64,000 nt of DNA, taken from the NCBI GenBank assembly GCA_022826515.1, contig JAJDUT010000057.1, positions 1-64,000 of the forward strand. The letters run 5' to 3'. This document shows, in pieces, positions 18,761 to 28,038 of this stretch. The notes beneath the pieces were generated by a model, which worked only from the letters and a program-made list of their open reading frames with translations, searched no databases and was not told the origin of the DNA. Position 1 is the stretch's first letter, and the number at the start of each line of letters is the position of its first letter. A program made the translations under genes and the position numbers. Source of the DNA: Candidatus Latescibacterota bacterium (GTDB lineage Bacteria > Latescibacterota > UBA2968 > UBA8231).

Positions 18761-19347
18761 GCGCCCAGTACGATCCAGAGCGCATTCGTCGGCAGATTCG
18801 CGTGATTCGGGTAGAGCAGATGTTCCGCGTGATCCACCACAAACACCGCAGGAAACCGCTCGGCACCGTTCCCTCGGCGAGCCGGTTCAGCGATCCAGCC
18901 GGAAATTATGCTGTCCTCTATGTCGCCGAATCGGTGCGGTGCGGCTTCTGGGAGGCTGTGGCGCGTAACCGGTTCACGCGCCGTCGCTGTCGTGAACTAC
19001 CGAGAGCGGACATTGAGGCTAGGTTGGTGGTGTCGGTCCGATCTCGTGAGGATTTATCCTTAATAGATCTCCGGGGAGATGGACCGATCCGCATCGGTGC
19101 CCCTACGGCAGTTGCCCATGACTCGAACCAAGTCGCAGGCCGTGCGCTATCCGCAGCCACTTTTGCCGACGTTTCGGAAGCCGATGGATTCCTGTTTCAG
19201 TCTAGGTTCACGGGGCATCTATGTATAGCGATATTCGACCGGGCGATTTGCAAGCTAGACGTGCTAGGGATCGCTCCCCTGATTGAGAACGCCGATTTCC
19301 TCAGCGCTTTAGAAGACTACGACATCCAGCTTACGACACCACCGTAA
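18757..19347 (+). CDS. RES-family NAD+-degrading toxin
   Basis: 196 residues starting at GTG 18757, overlapping the antitoxin stop as GTGA. The RES fold is recognisable from MFRVIHHKHRRKPLGTVPS, then RFSDPAGNYAVLYVAESVRC and GFWEAVARNRF, which include the conserved Arg (R24), Tyr (Y55) and Glu residues of the NAD-binding pocket. Characterised RES toxins are NAD+ phosphorylases or glycohydrolases that stop growth by depleting NAD+. The gene ends 38 bases before the convergent gene at 19385. With the upstream Xre antitoxin it forms a complete type II module. Confidence 0.85.
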   Translation: MSAQYDPERIRRQIRVIRVEQMFRVIHHKHRRKPLGTVPSASRFSDPAGNYAVLYVAESVRCGFWEAVARNRFTRRRCRELPRADIEARLVVSVRSREDLSLIDLRGDGPIRIGAPTAVAHDSNQVAGRALSAATFADVSEADGFLFQSRFTGHLCIAIFDRAICKLDVLGIAPLIENADFLSALEDYDIQLTTPP

Positions 19348-19384
19348 TGATTTGCGATTTCAGTTCCATCAGCGATCGTTGAAT

Positions 19385-21289
19385 TCAATACGCCACACCG
19401 AGCGTCCTAGCCAACACCTCTTCCCCCGATTCAGTCTCAGCCGCAATGCGCGCGATATAAGCCCCTGGAGGCACCAGCTCACCGGTCGCATCGCGGCCAT
19501 CCCAAGTGTGCTCATAGGCTCCGGCGGACAAGGCGTCGAAAAATAGCTGACGCACCCGGCGGCCAGCCAAATCGTAGATGCCGATGGAAAAATCGACCTC
19601 CTGCACCAGACGCAGGACTTGGAAGGCAATGCGACTCTCTTCGTTGACGCCGTCCCCATTGGGAGTACATACCGCCGGTACGACCTGCATCGCGGATAAA
19701 ATCCCACCCCCTGCGGCATTGGAGAAAAAGACCCGGTTGGTGTTGGTGCCAACACTCGCACTGGCATCGCCGGCAGCAACGGGCTGGGGTAAACGGCCCC
19801 CAGAGTCGATTAAGTGGCTCACCAAATCAGTGGCATAGACCAGAATGGCCGTGCGAAAAGTAACGCGCAGCGGCTGATTGTTGCTCGCCGTGACCCGGTT
19901 CGATGGGAAGTACAGCATCAGCCCCTGTGCATCCGCGTGGACGCTGTCGGGCACTACCTCGACGAGTGGCTCTCCCATTTCAAATTTGAGCAACGTCGGT
20001 TCGGTTTGGGTCGCAATGTGCAAACCATCGAACCCAACCTGTGCATCGCTGTCAAATTCCGCCCGAATGTCATAGGTAAAAAGGGTGTCTCGACCTGCTG
20101 GCACCGCAACTACACCACCGGGCGGGAACGGATCTGCAAGAACGGCCACCTCGCCTACGGCGCGGTCGGCCAACGGCAGTGAGTAGCTAATAGCCAAGCT
20201 ATCTATCTGGACGAGATCGGTAGAAGTGCCTCGAAAAAAAAGCTGGAAATCGAAATACTGCCTTGGGCCGGGCAGTTCGAGGGGATAGGTAAAAGTCCCC
20301 GTCGAATCAATGCGGATCGGATTCTTCCAAGTCCAGTTTTCGGCATCGTCGAGGATAGAACCGCGAAAATCCTCTGCCAACTTGGCATAGGCGTCTGCGG
20401 TCGTGGGCTGCTCCGAACCCGTTTCGCGATCGACGATTTCAAAATGGACCAGGGGAGTCTCGTCAGTGCCGTTGCGCAAGGTCAGGTCCACAGACGCGGT
20501 GGCTGCCGCTGTTGGGAGCAGGACGCCGTCCGGCTGCCGACGCAACTTAGTGGCTTTGACAGAGAGCGCACCGAGAATCGCTGCTGTGGGCAATTCAATG
20601 AGCTTGGAAAGATACGTGCCCTTGGGGACAAAACCCGTGCCAAAGGCTTGGATCTCCGCTATTTCAAACGGATTGGGCGACAGGATGCGCAGCCTGATAA
20701 AGCGGATTAGCTGCACTGGAAAGTCGATCACCGTCCTCGGCTCGGTCTGCAAATCAACGCGTTTCAAAACCTGATAGCGCGGTGCCCCTTGTTGGGTATA
20801 GTCGCGGCCATCGTTCACGGCAAGTTCAAAGGCCCTCGGGAAGTCGTCGGAAAAGGATGGACTGGGGAAATAGACCAGGCGATTGACCGGAAAGGAAGCC
20901 CCTAAGTCTAAAAAAAAGATGCGACCGGTCTGATCGGTGCCCAGCCCTTTGAAGCGGTCGCCGGAAGAAGTCTGCTCATCGCCATCGACCAAAGCGGCGG
21001 CCGAGCCTTCAATGGCAGCGTTGTCCCAGATATGGGCACGGCCTTCGGCGACAAAGTCCAAGGTAGGCGAGTCGCTCCAGTCGAGCGAGCGGAGGATATT
21101 GTCGGTTTCTGCCAAACCGATGGGACGAATCAGAGCCGGGTTCTGCATATCTACTCCCCCGGCGACTGCGGCCTGAGAATCCCAAGAAAGCCCGTCCCCA
21201 CCGACCCGATAGCTTTCGACCTGTGCTTCGAGCGGTGCGCTCAGCCAACATACTCCGCACAGAGCGAGGCTGCCCGCAAGCAATCTCAT
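19385..21289 (-). CDS. Secreted discoidin/FlgD-tailed protein (paralog D)
   Basis: 634 residues from ATG 21289, which overlaps the stop of the lipoprotein gene as ATGA; an ATG 12 bases earlier is less likely. It has a signal peptide MRLLAGSLALCGVCWLSA and a discoidin-like region (LVDGDEQTSSGDRF, FFLDLGASFPVNRLVYFP). The conserved middle includes LPLADRAVGEV, VGFDGL, FEMGEPLVEVVPDSV, AAGDAS. The FlgD-like tail has CTPNGDGVNEESRIAF and WDGRDATGELVPPGAYIA and ends LGVAY. It is a full-length relative of the genes at 3949-5913 and 14221-16233. Coupling to a lipoprotein suggests the two work together at the cell envelope (inference). Confidence 0.75.
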   Translation of the reverse strand: MRLLAGSLALCGVCWLSAPLEAQVESYRVGGDGLSWDSQAAVAGGVDMQNPALIRPIGLAETDNILRSLDWSDSPTLDFVAEGRAHIWDNAAIEGSAAALVDGDEQTSSGDRFKGLGTDQTGRIFFLDLGASFPVNRLVYFPSPSFSDDFPRAFELAVNDGRDYTQQGAPRYQVLKRVDLQTEPRTVIDFPVQLIRFIRLRILSPNPFEIAEIQAFGTGFVPKGTYLSKLIELPTAAILGALSVKATKLRRQPDGVLLPTAAATASVDLTLRNGTDETPLVHFEIVDRETGSEQPTTADAYAKLAEDFRGSILDDAENWTWKNPIRIDSTGTFTYPLELPGPRQYFDFQLFFRGTSTDLVQIDSLAISYSLPLADRAVGEVAVLADPFPPGGVVAVPAGRDTLFTYDIRAEFDSDAQVGFDGLHIATQTEPTLLKFEMGEPLVEVVPDSVHADAQGLMLYFPSNRVTASNNQPLRVTFRTAILVYATDLVSHLIDSGGRLPQPVAAGDASASVGTNTNRVFFSNAAGGGILSAMQVVPAVCTPNGDGVNEESRIAFQVLRLVQEVDFSIGIYDLAGRRVRQLFFDALSAGAYEHTWDGRDATGELVPPGAYIARIAAETESGEEVLARTLGVAY

Positions 21290-22011
21290 TCCTGCGCCCA
21301 ATCTGCCGGCGGCTGATACCCTCTAAACACCTCGCGCTGGAACCGGTACGCCAGATCTATGGTCTCGACGGGTTGCTGCCTAAAGTCGAAGCGAATCGCC
21401 ACATCGCTGAGGTGAACTGTAAACTCATTGATATCGTGAGGTAACGCGGGAAACACTATATACCCCTCTACTTCTTGGCCGCTAAAAACATCTTCGGCTG
21501 GATACATGGTGCGGGTCAGAATCTCCCGGCGCTCCTGAAAGACGCTGTAGGCATTACCCGCATAACCGGGAATCATGGAAGCATAGAATTCGAGGATGTC
21601 CGTTCTATTGAGCGGATCGTACTCGCGGCCAGCCTGTTGGGAGACGAGGGTTATGCGGGTGGGGTCCAGATGCACTTTGGGATACTCGTAGTTTTTCACC
21701 TGAACCGAAAAGACAGTGTACTTTGGCGGCGTGTAGGTGTCGCCCAGCGGCTTCCAGTTGCCAAAGGTATAGGGGTTCTTGGAATTGGCACCCGCCTTAG
21801 AGTAGTCGGCAAACTGCCGATTCAACTCTCCGTCCGTCATGGGACGCAGAGAGACTTCAAGGCGGTTGAAAACGGCGATAATGGTTCCGTCGTCCTCGAC
21901 CGAAGCATAGGCTTCTTGGCGATTTTCGGGCGCAGGTTCGATCGGTCCTGGGAAATAGCGACCACAACCGACCAGCACCAGCAACACCAAGACACTCAAG
22001 TATGGACTCAT
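21286..22011 (-). CDS. Lipoprotein of unknown function
   Basis: 241 residues with a clear lipoprotein signal, MSPYLSVLVLLVLVGC (Cys16). The rest is a beta-rich domain (TVFSVQVKNYEYPKVHLDP and VEGYIVFPALPHDINEFTV) with the look of a soluble beta-sandwich, as in proteins described with a conserved 'increases stability' strand pattern; no named family is recognised. It is translationally coupled (ATGA) to the downstream FlgD-tailed protein, so it is probably its envelope partner. Confidence 0.6.
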   Translation of the reverse strand: MSPYLSVLVLLVLVGCGRYFPGPIEPAPENRQEAYASVEDDGTIIAVFNRLEVSLRPMTDGELNRQFADYSKAGANSKNPYTFGNWKPLGDTYTPPKYTVFSVQVKNYEYPKVHLDPTRITLVSQQAGREYDPLNRTDILEFYASMIPGYAGNAYSVFQERREILTRTMYPAEDVFSGQEVEGYIVFPALPHDINEFTVHLSDVAIRFDFRQQPVETIDLAYRFQREVFRGYQPPADWAQE

Positions 22012-22107
22012 GGCAAAGCGCTTCCCAAACGTCCTACAAAACGCGAAAGCGGGGAAGTAGAGATAGTCACACCTCTCCTCCCCCGCTGTACATAGAATGA
22101 AGAAATT

Positions 22108-23016
22108 TTACTCGTCGAAAGTCGCCTTAATTTTTCCCCAGGCGCTGCCTTCGACCGCAGTGCCGGCATCGCTGCCCCGGGTGTACTCACCTACGGTCAA
22201 TAGAGTAAAGTCAGAGGCGAAATCCTGATCCCTATGCGCCCCGTTGACGTCCCCGGTGACTAGCTGATGCGTCCGGGCGGCACCCTCAGAAGGCGTCGTA
22301 TCGGCCTCGTTGAGCTGGTAGGTAAGACCAACGGTCATGCCCGGCTGTAGGACCACGCGTTCTGTGGAGGCCTCGTCGTTTTCCAAGTTGACCCACAGCG
22401 GCATGGCGAACTCATAGCCTAAGGTGACATTGGTCGAGCCGTGCGTAGCACCAGGTGGGCTGAGACTGACATCGGCCTCAATGTAGGCCGTGGCCCACTG
22501 CTTGGCCGGATCGGCGTCTTTGCGCAACCAAGTCGTGCCGTTGCCGTAGGGCGTCGAATACCCACCGGGCACCTGCACGTGCATGGTCCACTGCTGCGCG
22601 TTTACTTGGTTCGGATCGCGGTACGGGCCACCACTGTGGTCGCCGTCGGTAATAATTTCGAGATCGTCCTCAAACCACCCGTTTTCCGGATCCGTTTCGG
22701 CCGCGTGCAGCGAATCGTCCGTCACCCGCACAAAGCCATAGATGCGGTTGTCGGGTGCCTGCGTCCAAGCGGTCCTTATGGAAACATCGATATCGCTCTT
22801 GTCTGGAATCACCTGCTGTACGACCTCGCCCATTTCGTCGGGCGTGACGATAAAATTGGGATCGTACCACGCCCAATCTCCGTCCTCGCCATCGGCGACG
22901 TACGTCACATCCGAGGGCCATTCCAAAGCGAAATACCCAAAACCATTGGCGTTGCTGTGCGCCAAGCACGTGCTCGCAGCCAACAGCAGAACGCCAAAAA
23001 CAGCACAGACTCTCAT
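22108..23016 (-). CDS. Secreted CBM9-like sugar-binding domain protein
   Basis: 302 residues from ATG 23016, chosen because AGGAGG precedes it and a signal peptide starts there (MRVCAVFGVLLLAASTCLA). The mature protein resembles carbohydrate-binding module family 9: a DGEDGDWAW start, an IYGFVRVTDDSLH strand, FEDDLEIITDGDHSGG and GYEFAMPLW. This is a fold-level assignment without a known ligand. A second AGGAGG with a TTG codon at 23082 in the same frame could also start translation and would add 22 residues before the signal peptide. The gene is divergent from the solute-binding lipoprotein at 23196 across a 179-base AT-rich spacer that must hold both promoters. Confidence 0.6.
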   Translation of the reverse strand: MRVCAVFGVLLLAASTCLAHSNANGFGYFALEWPSDVTYVADGEDGDWAWYDPNFIVTPDEMGEVVQQVIPDKSDIDVSIRTAWTQAPDNRIYGFVRVTDDSLHAAETDPENGWFEDDLEIITDGDHSGGPYRDPNQVNAQQWTMHVQVPGGYSTPYGNGTTWLRKDADPAKQWATAYIEADVSLSPPGATHGSTNVTLGYEFAMPLWVNLENDEASTERVVLQPGMTVGLTYQLNEADTTPSEGAARTHQLVTGDVNGAHRDQDFASDFTLLTVGEYTRGSDAGTAVEGSAWGKIKATFDE

Positions 23017-23195
23017 GGTTAGCCTCCTTTTAGAGATTAAATTGGCTGTTTTGTTTGTCAGATATGCTCTTTCTGCTAACAACTAAAACCTCCTTTTTGA
23101 AGAGTTATACCATACGCCCTTTTGCCCGTTCAAGGTATTTAATAGCATAGTGGAAGTCAACTTTCACGACGATTGGTCCATGGAGACTGTCCCTC

Positions 23196-24929
23196 ATGTT
23201 TAACTGCGTGCTAAGCGGCTTACTCGCCTGCTGCCTGCTCTTTGCCTGCGGCGGCGATGTCAACGACGAAGCTGACGTCCCCCGCAACCGCTCGCTCATA
23301 ATGAACTGCACGCCGCCCAACACCTGCGCCGGTCAAATCCAAGACTACGATTCCTTCAACCCTTTTCTCCCCGGCAGCATCTCCAGCACCGGCCACAACT
23401 TCCTCTACGAACCGCTCTATTTCTACAACCCCTATGGCAAAGAACAAAACCTCATACCTTGGATCGCCACCGGTCACGAGTACAACGACGACTTCACTGA
23501 AGTAACCATCCACATCAGAGACGGAGTAAAATGGAGCGACGGCACGCCTTGGACTGCGGCGGATCTGGTATTCACAATCGACATGCTGAAAAAGAACGCT
23601 CCCGTCCTCAACGCCTCGGTCGATATGGAGCTATGGGTTGCAGAAGCCAGCGTCGTGGACGACCTACAGGCGAAAATCGCGCTAAAATCGCCAAATCCGC
23701 GCTTCGTATTCGAGTATTTAACTAACAATTTCGGCAACGGCATCCCCATTGTCCCCAAGCACATCTGGGAGGGAAAAGACGCGAAAACCTTCGCCAACCT
23801 AGATATCCAACGCGGCTGGCCCGTAGTCAGTGGCCCCTACCGGCTCGTCCGCTCCGAGCCTCAGCAACGGATCTGGGATCTGCGGCAAGACTGGTGGGCG
23901 GCTGAGACGGGCTTTCGCCGACTCCCCCGCGTAGAACGCCTGATCTATCTGCCCTATATGGACGAAGACAAAAGGGTGCAATTGCTGATCAGCAACCAAA
24001 TGGACACCTGTCTGGATCTGCGCCCGTCCAATATCAAGACCATTCTCGACCAGAATCCCGCCGTATCCACTTGGACCGGTCGCGAACCTCCCTACGGCTA
24101 CCTCGATTGGTGGCCCATCGCCTTGGGCTTTAACAATCTCGAAGCGCCGTTTGCAGATGCGGAAATCCGCTGGGCCATCAACCACGCCATTGACCGGCAG
24201 CAACTCGTCGAGGTCGGCTGGCAGGGCGCAGGAACCTATTCCCTGCTGCCCTTTCCAGACTTCCCACCCCTGCGCCGTTTCACCAATCAGATCGAGGATT
24301 TGCTCGCCCGCTATCCAGTGGGCACACACGACCCGGCCAAGACCGCAGAGATCATGCAGCGCCGAGGCTGGGTCCTCGAAAAAGGCATCTGGACCAAGGA
24401 AGGCACGCCGTTCAAAATCACCATCGACCTGCATCCAAATCTCCACGACATCGTCCCCGTGTTAGTCGAACAGCTACGCCGCGCCGGCTTCGATGCCGGT
24501 TTCAGAATGACTTCCGATTATTACACCCGCATGACCGTGGGCGACGCCCGGGCCTTTCTGATCGGCAATGCGGGCAGCGTGCGCGACCCGTACTTCACCC
24601 TCAGACTCTATCACAGCCGCTACGTGCAACCGACCGGCACAGCCGCTATCTACTTCTGGCGCTGGCAAAACGCCCACTTCGACCAAATCATCGATCGCAT
24701 GGCCGGCACAGCCCCCGACGATCCACAACTGCTCGAACACTTTCGCCAAGCCATGGAAATCTGGCTGCGCGAACTGCCCTCCATCCCGCTACTCCAGTGG
24801 TACCACAGAATCCCCCACAACGAAACCTACTGGCAAAATTGGCCCACTGCGGAGACGCCTTATATCAACAGCGCCTACTGGGCGCGCACATGGCTGCTGG
24901 TACTCCTCGAACTCGAACCTGTGCAATAA
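23196..24929 (+). CDS. Family 5 extracellular solute-binding lipoprotein (peptide/nickel type)
   Basis: 577 residues. It has a lipoprotein signal ending LLFAC (Cys18). The family 5 fold is marked by DSFNPFLPG, LYEPLYFYNP, ATGHEYNDDFTEVTIHIRDG, VKWSDGTPWTAADLVFTID (the family signature) and FADAEIRWAINHAIDRQQLV. Such lipoproteins capture oligopeptides, sugars or metal chelates for an ABC importer. No permease or ATPase genes are nearby, so it is an orphan in this window. It is followed, 81 bases on, by a parvulin-like lipoprotein on the same strand, possibly in the same transcript. The ligand is unknown. Confidence 0.85.
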   Translation: MFNCVLSGLLACCLLFACGGDVNDEADVPRNRSLIMNCTPPNTCAGQIQDYDSFNPFLPGSISSTGHNFLYEPLYFYNPYGKEQNLIPWIATGHEYNDDFTEVTIHIRDGVKWSDGTPWTAADLVFTIDMLKKNAPVLNASVDMELWVAEASVVDDLQAKIALKSPNPRFVFEYLTNNFGNGIPIVPKHIWEGKDAKTFANLDIQRGWPVVSGPYRLVRSEPQQRIWDLRQDWWAAETGFRRLPRVERLIYLPYMDEDKRVQLLISNQMDTCLDLRPSNIKTILDQNPAVSTWTGREPPYGYLDWWPIALGFNNLEAPFADAEIRWAINHAIDRQQLVEVGWQGAGTYSLLPFPDFPPLRRFTNQIEDLLARYPVGTHDPAKTAEIMQRRGWVLEKGIWTKEGTPFKITIDLHPNLHDIVPVLVEQLRRAGFDAGFRMTSDYYTRMTVGDARAFLIGNAGSVRDPYFTLRLYHSRYVQPTGTAAIYFWRWQNAHFDQIIDRMAGTAPDDPQLLEHFRQAMEIWLRELPSIPLLQWYHRIPHNETYWQNWPTAETPYINSAYWARTWLLVLLELEPVQ

Positions 24930-25010
24930 ATTGCAAACTTCGCCCTTCACTAAGAACTTCTACCGCGTCCTTACCCTCCCCGCACAATCCTGAACTGTGG
25001 AGAAGCTATA

Positions 25011-26693
25011 GTGATAATCGCAGTCCTTTTGTTCGGCTCCCTTTTGGGATGCGCGGAAAACCATTCTGTAGCAGCGCGGATCGCCGATCGCACCATCGCA
25101 ATCGATCAGGTGGAACGGGTCTGGGACAAACTGCCGCAGGAGCAAAAACAATCAAAGCGAGATGTCCTAGAGACGCTTATCAACCGCGAGTTGCTGTTCA
25201 TAGAGGCTAAGAATAGGGAACTGGATAAGAGCGCACCGGTCCTATCCAGCTTAGAGCGCGTGCGCCGACAACAAGCCGTAGAACGCCTCATCGAAAGAGA
25301 GGTTAAAAGCCACATAACGATCTCTGACGAAGAAATCAGAACCTATTACGAAAACAGCGACCTGCACACCAAGCGCGAGGTGCGGGGACGGCATCTCATG
25401 GTAAAAACAGCGGCAGAAGCGCAGACACTCTACCAAGCACTCCTAGACGGCGAAGATTTCGCCGAGCTAGCCCGTCGTTTCTCCTTAGACCAGCAGACCG
25501 CTGATAAAGGAGGAGACCTGGGCTACTGGGACGAGTCCTTGATGATCGGCCCCGTCAGTAAGGTGCTCTTCTCCATGCAACTCGGCGAGCTGTCTGAGCC
25601 TTTCCAAGGCCGAGAGGGCTACTTCCACATCGTGCGCGTGGAGGACGAGCGCCCGCTACCCTATGAGTCCTTAAAAAAGAGGATCAAAGATCGGCTCTAT
25701 GCGGATCGCCTTGCCGTGCGCACGGCGGAGTTTCGCACGAACATCAGAAAACAGTTCAATCTACAGCTAGTCGAAGAAACTTGGTTGCAGCTAGTAAAGC
25801 TGGGCAAAACCGCCTCTCACGGCATCCCTGAGTTCGACGAGGCGCACTCAACAAAGCCGCTAATACGCTACGAAGGAGGACAGGTTACACTTGGGCAGTA
25901 CCTACAATGGCTCGTAGCAACCCCATCCCAGCGGCGTCCCGTAACCGTAGATACCGCGAGCATCGCTCGGTACGCCAGACGCACGGTAGTTGATTCCGTA
26001 CTGTTGCCGCTAGCCGCTCAGCAGGCCGGGCTAGCCGACGACGACGAGATGAAGCGCTACCTAGAAAAGCGTCAATCGCTACTAATGATCGAAGATCTGC
26101 GCCGCCTAGAGGCAGAAGCGCCGATTGTCAACGAAGCTGCTATGCGGACCTATTACGAGGAACATCTATCCTGGTTTACCGATCCCAATTTGCTCATCTA
26201 CGAAGCCATCCTGCTCCACCACGAAGCAGATGCACTCGACGTCGCCGAAAAAGTGCGCCAAGGAGCCGACATGTGGACTTTGGCCCAAGGTTATCCGCGC
26301 TTTCACGACGCTTGGTTCCACTATAACATTTACCACATCCACCGCGAGGAAGACGAACAACACGTCCACTCCCCGCACACCATGTCGGAAGTGTTAGCAG
26401 CCGTCCGCAAAACTCCAGTGGGAAAAGTCGGCGGGCCTTTCTTGGTGCATTTCCAGCCGCGCGAAAAAGTCTGGCCGGGATACATCGTGTTTCGCACGCT
26501 GGAGCAACGCCCTGCCCGATTGCTACCTTTTGCCCATCCCGAAGTTCAGCAAACCGTGAAAAAGATGGTGCGCTCGGCAAATGGCCAGCGCATTGAAGAG
26601 CGCTTTGAAGCTTTTCTAAGCCAACTGCGGGAGAAGTACGCAGAGCAAATTGAAATATACCCCGAGAACTTAGCATCCGAACCTGCCTTATAA
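25011..26693 (+). CDS. Parvulin-type peptidyl-prolyl isomerase lipoprotein (SurA/PrsA-like)
   Basis: 560 residues from a GTG start (GGAGAAG just upstream). The lipobox LLGC gives Cys14. A SurA-N-like helical region (residues 20-100) leads into a parvulin domain: VRGRHLMVKTAAEAQTLYQ, DFAELARRFSLDQQTADKGG, DLGYWDESLM, ELSEPFQGREGYFHIVRVED. A second, weaker rotamase-like segment near residues 395-510 keeps only parts of the pattern (VGKVGGPFLVHFQP, GYIVFRTLE). It would fold exported proteins in the periplasm or at the outer membrane, which suits a genome region rich in secreted beta proteins. It lies between a solute-binding lipoprotein and an enolase-superfamily gene, 24 bases before the latter. 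Confidence 0.8.
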   Translation: MIIAVLLFGSLLGCAENHSVAARIADRTIAIDQVERVWDKLPQEQKQSKRDVLETLINRELLFIEAKNRELDKSAPVLSSLERVRRQQAVERLIEREVKSHITISDEEIRTYYENSDLHTKREVRGRHLMVKTAAEAQTLYQALLDGEDFAELARRFSLDQQTADKGGDLGYWDESLMIGPVSKVLFSMQLGELSEPFQGREGYFHIVRVEDERPLPYESLKKRIKDRLYADRLAVRTAEFRTNIRKQFNLQLVEETWLQLVKLGKTASHGIPEFDEAHSTKPLIRYEGGQVTLGQYLQWLVATPSQRRPVTVDTASIARYARRTVVDSVLLPLAAQQAGLADDDEMKRYLEKRQSLLMIEDLRRLEAEAPIVNEAAMRTYYEEHLSWFTDPNLLIYEAILLHHEADALDVAEKVRQGADMWTLAQGYPRFHDAWFHYNIYHIHREEDEQHVHSPHTMSEVLAAVRKTPVGKVGGPFLVHFQPREKVWPGYIVFRTLEQRPARLLPFAHPEVQQTVKKMVRSANGQRIEERFEAFLSQLREKYAEQIEIYPENLASEPAL

Positions 26694-26717
26694 ATTCATC
26701 CTCACGAAAGGCATTCC

Positions 26718-27830
26718 ATGCACATCACCAAAGTCGAAATACGCACCGTAGCTCCACCAGTTGACCGCTTCACTTGGTCGGACGACCTGCCAGATCAATA
26801 CTCGACCAACACAGTCGTCCGCATCTATACAGACGAGGGCGTCGAGGGCGTAGCCAGCGTCTGGAACGCGACCTCCTTTGACTTCGAGCGCTATACTGCC
26901 GAATCCATACGCCACCTAGCCCCCATCCTGCTGGGCAAGGACCCGCTCTTGCGGGAACGTATCTGGCACGAGATTAGACCGCGCGTCTTTCCGCTGCCGC
27001 CCCAATCGCTGGCCGCCATCGACATCGCCCTGTGGGACCTAGCGGGCAAGACAGCGGGACTGCCGCTCTATCGCCTGTTGGGCGGAGCGCGCGACAAAAT
27101 CCCCGCCTACGCCAGCACCCCGCTATTTGAGGATGTCGAATCCTATCTGAAGAACGCCGAGGAGTTCATCGCCCAAGGCTTCAAGGCCATCAAGTTCCAC
27201 ACCTGGTGCATTCCCGAACTGGACCTCGAACTCGCCCGCGCCGTCCGCAAGCAGTACCCCGGCAACGACGTCGCCTTCATGCTCGACGCCGAGAACAACT
27301 ACGACCGCGACGGTGCCCTGCGAGTCGCCCAAGAGCTCGAAACCATGGGCTTTACGTGGTTTGAAGCCCCGCTACACGACTCAGACCTCGACGGCTACCG
27401 GGAGCTGACCAGCCGAGTAACCATACCCATCCTGCCGTCCGGCAACTGGTTCCAGGATCTCCACACCTTTGCCGAAGCCCTCCATTCAAAGGCGTGGGGC
27501 CGCGCCCGCACCGACGCAGCCATGATGGGCGGGATCACCCAGACCAACAAAGCAATCGCCCTCACCGAAGCGGCTGGCATGAAATGCGAGATCATGTCGT
27601 GGGGATACAGCCTCGTATCGGCCGCCAACCTGCACCTGATGCTGGCGCACGACAACTGCTCCTATTTCGAGCAGTCGGTTCCCTGCGAACCCTACGAATA
27701 CGGAATGCAAGACGTCATCCGCGCCCAACCCGACGGCTACGCTTATGCACCCGCTGGGCCGGGCCTCGGCCTCGCCGTGGACTGGGAGGCCATGGCAGCG
27801 GCCACGATCCATTCGATTGTCGTCGAGTAA
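26718..27830 (+). CDS. Enolase-superfamily (mandelate racemase/muconate-lactonizing type) protein with altered active site
   Basis: 370 residues, the normal length, with the N-terminal capping domain and the barrel opening DIALWDLAGKTAGLPLYRLL. By spacing against mandelate racemase, the base motif KxK reads K159-F-H161, the first two metal ligands are present (D190 in FMLDAENN, E216 in WFEAPLHD), but the third (GENW) reads SGNW, with Gly242 for Glu. D265 of the His-Asp pair is kept while the His position is G295 (MSWGYS). It is cytoplasmic. Family members isomerise or dehydrate acid sugars; here the chemistry may differ. It probably follows the parvulin gene in one transcript. Substrate unknown. 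Confidence 0.85.
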   Translation: MHITKVEIRTVAPPVDRFTWSDDLPDQYSTNTVVRIYTDEGVEGVASVWNATSFDFERYTAESIRHLAPILLGKDPLLRERIWHEIRPRVFPLPPQSLAAIDIALWDLAGKTAGLPLYRLLGGARDKIPAYASTPLFEDVESYLKNAEEFIAQGFKAIKFHTWCIPELDLELARAVRKQYPGNDVAFMLDAENNYDRDGALRVAQELETMGFTWFEAPLHDSDLDGYRELTSRVTIPILPSGNWFQDLHTFAEALHSKAWGRARTDAAMMGGITQTNKAIALTEAAGMKCEIMSWGYSLVSAANLHLMLAHDNCSYFEQSVPCEPYEYGMQDVIRAQPDGYAYAPAGPGLGLAVDWEAMAAATIHSIVVE

Positions 27831-28038
27831 GGTGCTCCTGAAGCTATAGCAGGCGACTCATTCACATGGAAACACTCTTCTGACGACGCGCGGATTTTAT
27901 TTTTGAGTGCGTTCATGCACCCGGCCTCAATTATCTGCATTGACTACTTAAAAACAACAGGCAGATATAGAAAAAGCATTAGAGTTCTTCTATATTATTA
28001 TCCGCGCAGTTTGTGATCTCTATTGTTAAAGGAACTAC

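Noticed and set aside
16522..19347. A conjugative element around the PcfJ-like gene
   Set aside because: No relaxase, coupling protein, integrase or attachment repeats are seen nearby.
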